A stretch of 24,413 bases of DNA, taken from the NCBI RefSeq assembly GCF_051659545.1, contig NZ_JBOFOR010000101.1, positions 1 to 24,413 on the forward strand, read 5' to 3'. Origin of the DNA: JBOFOR01 sp051659545. Its GTDB lineage: Bacteria > Bacillota > Clostridia > Peptostreptococcales > Peptostreptococcaceae. The notes below the pieces were generated by a model. The model saw only the letters and a program-made list of their open reading frames with translations. It did not search any database and was not told where the DNA came from. Of this stretch, positions 14,311-21,456 are shown in pieces. The translations under genes and the position numbers were made by a program. Positions within the stretch are counted from its first letter, which is position 1. Every line of letters starts with the position of its first letter.

Positions 14311-15952
14311 GAATGATACTAAATTAAATACCTGTGAGAAAATTGAAAAATTACATATAACTCCTAAATTTATTAAAAATTCATGGGAAAGAAGCAGAAA
14401 GTTAGATATAGACCCAAATATTAATATAGACTATGAAATGTTAAATACTAAAAACTTAAAAAATAGTGAACTATACAATTACTTATTAGAGAATTATGAA
14501 GTGATTAATGGTTTCATAAGACTAGCAATATTAAATGATTTAAACATATTAGTATATGATATAGAAGAAGATTCATGTTTTGATATTTTGGAAGATTACT
14601 ATATAACACTTAATATTAAAGAAAATATTATAGGAACAAATTCAGTGCCATTAGCAATGTTACATAAGAAAACAGTTGTAGTATTAAAATATCAACACTA
14701 TATAAATTATTTAAAAGATTACAATGGTGTTGCAGCACCTTTTAAAAAGGGGAAAAAGGTAATAGGAGTTGTATTTACATATTTTAAAGATAATCAATTA
14801 TTACCTATGGCATATTCTTTAATAACAGGAATTGGAGATGTGCTAACAAAGTATATTATATATAAAATAAATGAAGAAAAGTATTTACAAAAAGTACCTC
14901 AATATGTAAAGGAAATTGAAAGAAAAAACAATGTACAAAAGAATATGTATACATTTGATAATATTGTGGGACTAGACGAAAAGATAAGAGTGATGAAAAA
15001 TCAAGCTCAAATTGTTGCAAGTAGTGATGTTCCTGTAATGATTATTGGAGAAAGTGGTACAGGTAAAGAAGTATTAGCACAATCAATACACAATGCAAGC
15101 AAGAGAAGACATGGGCCTTTTATAGCTATAAATTGTGGTGCAATACCAGAAAATTTAGTTGAAAGTGAGCTTTTTGGTTATGAACCGGGTTCTTTTACAG
15201 GAGCATCCAAGAGTGGAAAAAAAGGATTATTAGAGATTGCATCTACAGGAACAGTTTTTCTAGATGAAATAGAAAGTATGCCTCTATATATACAAATTAA
15301 ATTACTAAGAGCATTATCCACAAAAAAGATATCGAAAGTAGGAGGAGTAAATGAGATACAAATTGATATTAGAATAATATCTGCAACAAAGAAAAATTTG
15401 TTAAAAGAATCAGATAAAGGTCTTTTTAGAGAAGACTTATATTATAGAATAAGTACTGTAAGTATAAGTATACCACCTTTAAGAGAAAGACTAGATGACA
15501 TAAGGCATATAGTAATTTATATATTGAGGAATAGTTATAATATTGATGTAAATATAGAGGAAGAATTTTTTGAAGCCCTTAAATATTATTATTGGAGAGG
15601 GAATGTTAGAGAGTTGGAAAACGCTATACAATGGTGTTTGTTAATGCTTGGAAAAGAAAAAAATCTAACAGTAGAATATTTACCAGAAAGAATAATAAAA
15701 GCCTACAAATACAAAAGGACAAAAAAAATAGTACAAGAGAATAGTAATAAAAAAAATAATTTAAATAGAGGATTAATAGCAGTTATGGAAGAAATACTTA
15801 TAAAAAATATACTTGAAGAAACTAGATACAATATGAATGAAACATCAAAAATACTAGGAATAAGTAGAAAAACATTATATAGTAAAATACAAAATAATGA
15901 GAGCCTATCATCATTAAAAAAAGATGATATAATAGACAAAAGAGATAATTGA
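14309..15952 (+). CDS. AcoR/DhaR-type sigma-54-dependent activator
   Basis: This is a sigma-54 enhancer-binding protein. The N-terminus has the FIKNSWERSRKLDID segment typical of AcoR-type proteins. A GAF sensor domain follows (about 60-190), including ENIIGTNSVPLAML and GVAAPFKKGKKVIGVV. The AAA+ domain has Walker A GESGTGKE from residue 247 and GSFTGA at 294-299, an Ala-to-Ser variant of GAFTGA. Walker B is FLDEIESM, and there is a WRGNVRELE segment. The C-terminal helix-turn-helix is SKILGISRKTLYSKI. I choose TTG 14309, 6 bases after GGAGGGG, because the in-frame ATG at 14294 overlaps that site. Length is then 547. It likely activates the AOR/alcohol dehydrogenase promoter at 10368, by proximity only. 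The effector may be an aldehyde, alcohol or related compound. Confidence 0.88.
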   Translation: MNDTKLNTCEKIEKLHITPKFIKNSWERSRKLDIDPNINIDYEMLNTKNLKNSELYNYLLENYEVINGFIRLAILNDLNILVYDIEEDSCFDILEDYYITLNIKENIIGTNSVPLAMLHKKTVVVLKYQHYINYLKDYNGVAAPFKKGKKVIGVVFTYFKDNQLLPMAYSLITGIGDVLTKYIIYKINEEKYLQKVPQYVKEIERKNNVQKNMYTFDNIVGLDEKIRVMKNQAQIVASSDVPVMIIGESGTGKEVLAQSIHNASKRRHGPFIAINCGAIPENLVESELFGYEPGSFTGASKSGKKGLLEIASTGTVFLDEIESMPLYIQIKLLRALSTKKISKVGGVNEIQIDIRIISATKKNLLKESDKGLFREDLYYRISTVSISIPPLRERLDDIRHIVIYILRNSYNIDVNIEEEFFEALKYYYWRGNVRELENAIQWCLLMLGKEKNLTVEYLPERIIKAYKYKRTKKIVQENSNKKNNLNRGLIAVMEEILIKNILEETRYNMNETSKILGISRKTLYSKIQNNESLSSLKKDDIIDKRDN

Positions 15953-15987
15953 TTATGGCTTAAATATGCTATCTAAAGGGGGTTTTT

Positions 15988-16212
15988 ATGAACATAGAGG
16001 TAAGACTTTTTGCTGCATTTAGGGAAGGAAGAGAAAAAAAGCAAAAACTAATATTAAGTGAAGATACAGCTATATTAGAAATATTAAATATGCTTAATAT
16101 TGATAAAGAAGAAGTTGCTATTCTATTATTAAATGGAATGGACGGGGATTTTGATAGGAGGTTGAAAGATGGGGATGTGCTATCAATATTTCCACCAGTT
16201 GGAGGTGGTTAA
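15988..16212 (+). CDS. MoaD-like sulfur-carrier protein
   Basis: This is a 74-residue beta-grasp protein beginning VRLFAAFREGREKK, the classic MoaD beginning, and ending PPVGGG with the C-terminal Gly-Gly needed for thiocarboxylate formation. It presumably donates sulfur to make the dithiolene of the pterin cofactor. No moaE lies in the window, so its partner would be encoded elsewhere. It starts 35 bases after the activator gene with GGGGG upstream. The codons of the Gly-rich tail (GGAGGTGG, 16201-16208) double as the ribosome binding site for the E1-like gene, which starts 2 bases after its stop. Confidence 0.87.
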   Translation: MNIEVRLFAAFREGREKKQKLILSEDTAILEILNMLNIDKEEVAILLLNGMDGDFDRRLKDGDVLSIFPPVGGG

Positions 16213-16214
16213 TT

Positions 16215-16892
16215 TTGAAAAATAGATATATTAGAAATATGAATATGCTGAATGAAGAAGAAAGCCAAAAACTAAAAACTTACAAAGTTTGTGTAGTTGG
16301 CTGTGGTGGTCTAGGTGGTTATATTATAGAAATGTTGGGAAGAATAGGAATTACATATATAACTGCTATAGATGGAGATATATTTGAAGAAAGCAATTTA
16401 AATAGACAATTACTTAGCGATGAATTAAGTATTGGAAAAAATAAGGCGGAAGTAGCTAAAGAAAGAATGACAAAAGTCAATTCTGAGGTTTATATAAATG
16501 TAATAAATCAACCTTTGGAAGATATGAATGGAACAGAAATTTTAAAGAACCATAATGTAGTAATTGATGCTTTAGATAATGTTGAAACTAGACTTATAAT
16601 ACAAAAAATATGCAAAAAACTAAATATACCACTAGTACATGGTGCTATAAGTGGATGGTATGGTCAAGTTTGCACAATTTTTCCTGGAGACGATACATTA
16701 AACTTAATATATAAACATAATAAAAGGCCAAATAATAAATTAGGAAATCCATCTTTTACACCAGCTACAGTAGCGTCAATACAGGTAAGTGAAGCAATAA
16801 AATTATTGTTAAATAAAGGTGAAAATTTAAGGAATAAATTGTTATTAATAGATTTACTAAATAATGATTATAGTATACTTGAATTAAAGTAA
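16215..16892 (+). CDS. HesA/MoeB/ThiF-family adenylyltransferase (E1-like)
   Basis: This enzyme adenylates the C-terminal glycine of MoaD/ThiS-type carriers so that sulfur can be attached. The ATP-binding loop is VVGCGGLGG (27-35), followed by the acidic strand end AIDGDIFEESNLNRQLL with the conserved NLNRQ arginine. DALDNVETR and HGAISGWYGQV are also family segments. At 225 residues it is shorter than MoeB, has no rhodanese extension, and I see no CxxC pair for the structural zinc of MoeB/ThiF. The start is TTG at 16215, with GGAGGTGG within the end of the MoaD-like gene, so translation is coupled. It could serve both sulfur carriers in this window. Confidence 0.87.
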   Translation: MKNRYIRNMNMLNEEESQKLKTYKVCVVGCGGLGGYIIEMLGRIGITYITAIDGDIFEESNLNRQLLSDELSIGKNKAEVAKERMTKVNSEVYINVINQPLEDMNGTEILKNHNVVIDALDNVETRLIIQKICKKLNIPLVHGAISGWYGQVCTIFPGDDTLNLIYKHNKRPNNKLGNPSFTPATVASIQVSEAIKLLLNKGENLRNKLLLIDLLNNDYSILELK

Positions 16893-16935
16893 GAATAGTT
16901 TTTTAAAATAATAGGATTATATATTAAATTAAATC

Positions 16936-16964
16936 TTGACTTATAAAACTTATTTTTCTATTAT
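16936..16964 (+). promoter_or_regulatory. Sigma-A promoter upstream of the riboswitch
   Basis: TTGACT (16936-16941), a 17-base spacer and TATTAT (16959-16964) give a strong sigma-A promoter. Transcription would begin near 16971, about 20 bases before the conserved CTCCGA of the riboswitch aptamer. The AOR behind it is therefore not controlled by sigma-54. Confidence 0.8.
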
Positions 16965-16984
16965 TTAAATATAAACAATAAAAA

Positions 16985-17085
16985 ATATAGCTCCGATTTT
17001 ATAATACCTAAAGGATAGCTCCCAAGGTGTATAAAACGATAGGGTTTAAATAGAAATATTTAAGCCTCCATATGGAAAGGAGATG
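16985..17085 (+). promoter_or_regulatory. Moco/Tuco-type riboswitch aptamer
   Basis: The conserved blocks of the Moco RNA motif occur in order: CTCCGA (16991-16996), CCTAAAGGATAGCTCC (17007-17022), GCCTCC (17064-17069) and GGAAAGGAG (17074-17082). A 7-bp hairpin with a GAAA tetraloop (TTAAATA/TATTTAA, about 17046-17063) lies between them. Only about 10 bases lie between CTCCGA and CCTAAAGGA, leaving no room for the P3 hairpin of full Moco RNAs. The shortened form has been called Tuco and linked to tungsten cofactor genes. It precedes an AOR gene, which agrees. I identified it from memory of the motif, not by a covariance search. Confidence 0.8.
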
Positions 17086-17087
17086 AT

Positions 17088-17192
17088 GTTAAAATAATAA
17101 TATCATATACTTTTCATATTAATTGATACAGTAAACACACATCAGTTTTGTTAAAGTAATAGTATTATTATTTTAACTACTGGTGTTTTTTT
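17088..17192 (+). terminator. Riboswitch expression platform: terminator with competing antiterminator
   Basis: Terminator: ACATCAGT (17139-17146) and GTTAAAGTAATA (17150-17161) pair with TATTATTTTAAC (17166-17177) and ACTGGTGT (17179-17186) around a GTAT loop. Seven T follow at 17186-17192. Antiterminator: GTTAAAATAATAATA (17088-17102), which directly follows the aptamer, is perfectly complementary to 17163-17177, the same 3' strand. The two folds exclude each other, so cofactor binding can set transcription of the AOR gene. The direction of control is not visible from the sequence. Confidence 0.8.
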
Positions 17193-17222
17193 ATTTGAAT
17201 AAAAATTCAAGGGGGGATTTAT

Positions 17223-19055
17223 ATGTTTGGATATAATGGAAAAGTTTTAAGAGTCAATTTAAGCAATAGAAGTATAATAAAAGAAGATTTAAATTTAGAA
17301 CTAGCTCAAAAATACATAGGAGCAAGAGGACTTGGGGTAAAAACTTACATGGATGAAGTAGCGCCTACGATAGATCCATTAAGTGAAGAAAATAAATTTA
17401 TAATAGCTACAGGAGCACTAACGGCAGCACCAATGCCTACAAGTGGTAGATATATGGTTATTACTAAATCACCATTAACAGGAACAATAGCTATATCAAA
17501 CTCAGGAGGACAATGGGGAACAAAACTAAAAAATGCAGGCTATGACATGATGATTCTTGAAGGTAAAGCTGATAGCCCTGTATATATTAATATAGAAGAT
17601 GAAAAAGTTGAGATATTAGATGCTAATCAATATTGGGGAATGCTATCAGAAGAAATAACTAATAAACTGACAGAAGTTCATAAAGGATCAAGAGTACTAT
17701 GTATAGGGCCAGCAGGTGAGAAATTATCCCCAATTGCAGCAGTAATGAATGATGTAGATAGAGCTGCAGGAAGAGGTGGAGTAGGTGCTGTTTTAGGTTC
17801 TAAAAACCTAAAGGCTATAGTAGTAAAAGGTAGTAGTAAAGTTAATGTTGCTAATGTGGAATTAGCAAAGAAAGTTAATGAAGAAAAAATAAATATATTA
17901 AAAAATGATCCAGTTGCAGGTGGAGGATTACCAACTTATGGTACAGCTGTACTTGTAAATATTATAAATGAAAATGGAGTACATCCAGTTAGAAACTTCC
18001 AAGAAGCATATACTGATAAAGCTGATTTAATAAGTGGAGAAACTATGACAGAAACAACATTAGTTAGAAAGAATGCATGTTATAGATGTCCAATAGCTTG
18101 TGGTAGATGGGTAAAATTAAAGAGTGGTAAAGAATGTGGAGGACCGGAATATGAAACACTATGGTCTTTTGGTTCAGACTGTGATGTATATGATTTAGAT
18201 GCAATAAACGAAGCTAATATGCTTTGTAATGAATATGGATTAGATACAATTTCAGCAGGCGCTACTATAGCTACAGCTATGGAATTATATCAAAGAGGAT
18301 ATATAAAGGACGAAGAAATTGAAGCTGATGGATTATCTCTAAACTGGGGAGATGCTAACTCTATGGTAGAGTGGACTAGAAAAATGGGTAAAAGAGAAGG
18401 TTTTGGAGATAAATTAGCTCAAGGTTCATATAGATTATGCGAAAGTTATAATGCAACTGAATATGCCATGACAGTTAAAAAACAAGAATTACCAGCATAT
18501 GACCCAAGAGGTATTCAAGGTCATGGCATTACTTACGCAGTAAATAATAGAGGAGGATGTCATATAAAAGGATATATGATAAATCCAGAAATATTAGGAG
18601 TACCAGAAAAGTTGGATAAATTAGCGCTAGAAGGTAAACCAGCTTATGCAAAATTATTCCATGACTTAACTGCTGTTATAGATTCAATGGGTATATGTGT
18701 ATTTACAACATTTGGATTAGGATTACCAGATTATGTAGATATGTATAATTCAGTTTGTGGAGATATATACAATGCAGAAACATTATTAGAAGCAGGAGAT
18801 AGAATTTGGACATTAGAGAAAATATTTAACTTAAGAGCAGGAATAGATAAATCTGATGATACATTGCCAAAGAGATTATTAGAAGAAGAAATTCCAAATG
18901 GTCCAACTAAAGGTCATGTTCATAGATTAGACGTTCTATTACCAGAATACTATAGCGTAAGAGGTTGGGATGAGAATGGTATACCAACAGAAGAAACATT
19001 AATAAAACTAGGATTAGAAGAATATATTGGTAAAATTTTAAGTGAAAATAAATAA
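17223..19055 (+). CDS. aor: Tungsten-containing aldehyde ferredoxin oxidoreductase
   Basis: This enzyme oxidises aldehydes to acids, or reduces acids to aldehydes, with ferredoxin, using a tungsten bis-pterin and one 4Fe-4S cluster. It is a canonical full-length AOR of 610 residues. Cluster ligands are Cys286, Cys289 and Cys293 (CYRCPIAC) with Cys492. These match Pyrococcus furiosus AOR 288/291/295/494 with a constant offset of two. Glu311 in GGPEYET corresponds to catalytic Glu313, and the NRGGCHIKGY segment supplies the conserved histidine (His447). Pterin-binding segments TKSPLTGTIAISNSGGQWG and AGRGGVGAVLGSKNLKA are intact. It is alone between a riboswitch-controlled leader and a terminator, so expression follows cofactor availability. 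The substrate range is probably broad. Confidence 0.93.
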   Translation: MFGYNGKVLRVNLSNRSIIKEDLNLELAQKYIGARGLGVKTYMDEVAPTIDPLSEENKFIIATGALTAAPMPTSGRYMVITKSPLTGTIAISNSGGQWGTKLKNAGYDMMILEGKADSPVYINIEDEKVEILDANQYWGMLSEEITNKLTEVHKGSRVLCIGPAGEKLSPIAAVMNDVDRAAGRGGVGAVLGSKNLKAIVVKGSSKVNVANVELAKKVNEEKINILKNDPVAGGGLPTYGTAVLVNIINENGVHPVRNFQEAYTDKADLISGETMTETTLVRKNACYRCPIACGRWVKLKSGKECGGPEYETLWSFGSDCDVYDLDAINEANMLCNEYGLDTISAGATIATAMELYQRGYIKDEEIEADGLSLNWGDANSMVEWTRKMGKREGFGDKLAQGSYRLCESYNATEYAMTVKKQELPAYDPRGIQGHGITYAVNNRGGCHIKGYMINPEILGVPEKLDKLALEGKPAYAKLFHDLTAVIDSMGICVFTTFGLGLPDYVDMYNSVCGDIYNAETLLEAGDRIWTLEKIFNLRAGIDKSDDTLPKRLLEEEIPNGPTKGHVHRLDVLLPEYYSVRGWDENGIPTEETLIKLGLEEYIGKILSENK

Positions 19056-19067
19056 AAATTAATTAAT

Positions 19068-19105
19068 GGCTGTATTGTATAAAATTATGCAATATAGCCT
19101 TTTTT
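19068..19105 (+). terminator. Intrinsic terminator of the AOR gene
   Basis: GGCTGTATTG (19068-19077) pairs with CAATATAGCC (19090-19099), with one wobble pair, and six T follow at 19100-19105. No convincing promoter was found between it and the next gene at 19215. A TGTTATAAT extended -10-like stretch at 19186-19194 is too close to the start to be certain. Confidence 0.85.
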
Positions 19106-19214
19106 GTAATAAATAATCCTTTATTATTTTCATAGAATATTTTCTAAAAGTTAGATAAAAAACGACAATATATGATATAGTCTAATGTTATAATTATTAT
19201 AGGAGGATATGCTA

Positions 19215-20210
19215 ATGTCAAATGCACTATATATAAATTTAAATAATAAAGAAATATATATAAATGAATTTCAAAGGAATAGTTTGAATGAAAATGATTT
19301 AGTATTTACAGCCTCAAGATTAGCAGGATATGGAATAGTAGGCTTGAATAGAATTAAGGTTTATTGTGATGATAAAGAAACAACATGTGGTGGATACTTT
19401 GCCCACCAACTTAGATGCAATGGTTATGACTACATAGTTATTAGAGGGAAATCTGAAGAACCTGTATATTTATATATAAATAAAGAAGAGGTAGCTTTAA
19501 AGAATGGTAAAAATTTATGGGGGAAAGAGCCTGATAAGGTGAGAAATATTTTATATAAGGAATTAAATAGTAAAGATATAGAAGTTGCTCAAATAGGAAT
19601 AAGTTCTGAGATGAGTGTAGATTTCTCTAAAATATTAATTGGAAACAATAGAACCTGTGGAAAAAATGGAATAGGTAAAATAATGGGTGAAAAAAAATTA
19701 AAAGCTATATCTTTAAAAAGACATGAAACCTTAAAATCTAAAAACAAAAATGAAGTAAATGAAATAAATAAGAAAATATTAAAGTCAATCTGTGACAAAA
19801 AAATAGAATATTATTTTGATGAAAATAATAGTTGCTATGGATGTTGTTTGAATTGTAAAAGTACATCAGTTAAAAAAATATCAAAATATATTACTAATTC
19901 TGAGGAATGTAGTAATATAGATAAAATATGTAACAATTATGTTGTAGATAGTATTATTGTTTCAAAATACATAAATGAATATAGAAAAATCAACCAAAAT
20001 GTTGATGTAGAAGTGTTTATAAAAGATATAATTTATAGCAATAAATGTAATAGTATAGTAAGTGAGGTAAAAAAAAGTAAGAAGAAAAGTCAAAGTGTAA
20101 ATTATTTACATAAAGAATTAGAAGAAATAGGATTTTGTAAATTTTTAGTTGATAAAGAAATATTGACACTTGAAGATTTAGAAAAATTAAAGGAGATTAC
20201 AAGATTATAG
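19215..20210 (+). CDS. Shortened, diverged AOR-like protein
   Basis: This is an intact 331-residue frame related to AOR but lacking roughly its last 250-300 residues. The N-terminal part follows the AOR domain 1 pattern (ALYINLNNKEIYINEF; NGYDYIVIRGKSEEPVYLYI; GKNGIGKIMGEKKLKAI). The region around 213-221 has CYGCCLNC, which contains the CxxCxxxC spacing. ECSNIDKICNNYVVDSIIV then parallels the domain 2 start. Missing are the fourth cluster cysteine, the catalytic Glu/His region and all of domain 3. The AGRGG pterin segment is changed to GKNG. ATG 19215 lies 8 bases after AGGAGG, while an in-frame ATG at 19209 is too close. It is 10 bases upstream of moeA, so a role in tungsten cofactor assembly, AOR maturation or electron transfer is conceivable. 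It is not an obvious pseudogene. Confidence 0.75.
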   Translation: MSNALYINLNNKEIYINEFQRNSLNENDLVFTASRLAGYGIVGLNRIKVYCDDKETTCGGYFAHQLRCNGYDYIVIRGKSEEPVYLYINKEEVALKNGKNLWGKEPDKVRNILYKELNSKDIEVAQIGISSEMSVDFSKILIGNNRTCGKNGIGKIMGEKKLKAISLKRHETLKSKNKNEVNEINKKILKSICDKKIEYYFDENNSCYGCCLNCKSTSVKKISKYITNSEECSNIDKICNNYVVDSIIVSKYINEYRKINQNVDVEVFIKDIIYSNKCNSIVSEVKKSKKKSQSVNYLHKELEEIGFCKFLVDKEILTLEDLEKLKEITRL

Positions 20211-20220
20211 GGGGAAGATT

Positions 20221-21444
20221 ATGAAGCTATTCGACGTAGTAACAATAAATAAGTGTTTGGATATAATGAATGAGAATTTCAATAAAGTCTTACCAACTCA
20301 AAATGTAAGTATAATAGATAGTTTAAATAGATATTTATCAAAAGAGATAAAGTCTATGATAAATGTTCCACATTTTAGAAAATCATTAGTTGATGGATAT
20401 GCAGTTTTACAAAGTGATGTATTTTTAGCTAGTGAAGAAAATGCAGTACCTTTAAAAGTAATTGGGGAAAGTAGAATGGGTAAAATATGTAGTACTTCTT
20501 TAGAAGAAGAAACTTGTGTTTATGTACCAACGGGTGGAATGGTTCCAAGTAATGCTACAGGTATGGTTATGATTGAATATACTCAAAAACTAGATAATGA
20601 AACTATATTAATTCAAAAAGGTGTATCTATGAATGAAAATATAGTTGAAATTGGAGAAGACATAAAAGAAAATGAAATACTATATGAAAAAGGTCACTAC
20701 ATAACAGAAAGAGATTTAGGAGTATTAGCAGGAGCCAACATAAAAAACGTACCAGTTTTTGATAAGTTGACAACAGGAATAATATCTACAGGAGATGAAA
20801 TTCTAGATGTTGAGGAAGATATATATGAAGCTAAGATAAAAGATATAAATTCATATATTCTTTATGGACAATTGAAAGATATTTCATGTAATCCTATTAT
20901 CTATCCACCAGCAAAAGATAATCTGCAAGAAATTATAAATTTAATAGATAGAGCAGTAAATGAATGTGAAATAGTTCTTATTTCGGGTGGTAGTTCAGTA
21001 GGTAAAAAAGATGAAACTTTAAAAGCTATTGAAAGCTTTGAAGACAGCAAGGTTTTAGTAGAGGGGATTGCTATAAAACCTGGAAAACCAACAATTATAG
21101 CTACAATAAAAGATAAGTTGGTTATAGGCTTACCTGGGCACCCTTTATCATGTGCATTTGTAGTTGAATCAATTGTAAAAGCTTTTATTCTTTCACTATA
21201 TTCAAATAAAGAAGAAAAATATACTTTTGCAGAATTTGAATACAACTATCATAAAGCAAGAGGTAGAGAAGAGTTTATGCCAGTTAATTTAATAGAAAAG
21301 GATGAAAAGTTAGTGTGTAGCCCAATACTGACAAAATCAAGTGCTATAAAAAGCTTTGCCAATTGTCATGGATACGTTAAAATTGCTAGAGATTTAGAAG
21401 GAATACACAAGGGTGAAATTGTAAAGGTATACTTATTAGGTTAA
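20221..21444 (+). CDS. moeA: Molybdopterin molybdenumtransferase MoeA
   Basis: This enzyme inserts molybdate or tungstate into adenylylated molybdopterin. Family motifs are KSLVDGYAV (the DGYA motif), IISTGDEILD, LISGGSSVGKKDE, IAIKPGKPT and IGLPGHPLSCAFVVE. Length (407) is normal. It starts 10 bases after the AOR-like gene with GGGGGA and is followed after 12 bases by a second MoeA. Two MoeA proteins in one organism are often taken to divide molybdenum and tungsten. Given the tungstate transporter and AORs, this cluster probably serves tungsten, but metal choice cannot be read from the sequence. Confidence 0.93.
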   Translation: MKLFDVVTINKCLDIMNENFNKVLPTQNVSIIDSLNRYLSKEIKSMINVPHFRKSLVDGYAVLQSDVFLASEENAVPLKVIGESRMGKICSTSLEEETCVYVPTGGMVPSNATGMVMIEYTQKLDNETILIQKGVSMNENIVEIGEDIKENEILYEKGHYITERDLGVLAGANIKNVPVFDKLTTGIISTGDEILDVEEDIYEAKIKDINSYILYGQLKDISCNPIIYPPAKDNLQEIINLIDRAVNECEIVLISGGSSVGKKDETLKAIESFEDSKVLVEGIAIKPGKPTIIATIKDKLVIGLPGHPLSCAFVVESIVKAFILSLYSNKEEKYTFAEFEYNYHKARGREEFMPVNLIEKDEKLVCSPILTKSSAIKSFANCHGYVKIARDLEGIHKGEIVKVYLLG

Positions 21445-21456
21445 AGGAGAGAAAAA

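Noticed and set aside
15956..15970. Possible third sigma-54 promoter (TGGCTTAAATATGCT) before the MoaD-like gene
   Set aside because: GG and GC are 11 bases apart rather than 12. Sigma-54 does not usually tolerate this, and the element overlaps the end of the activator gene.
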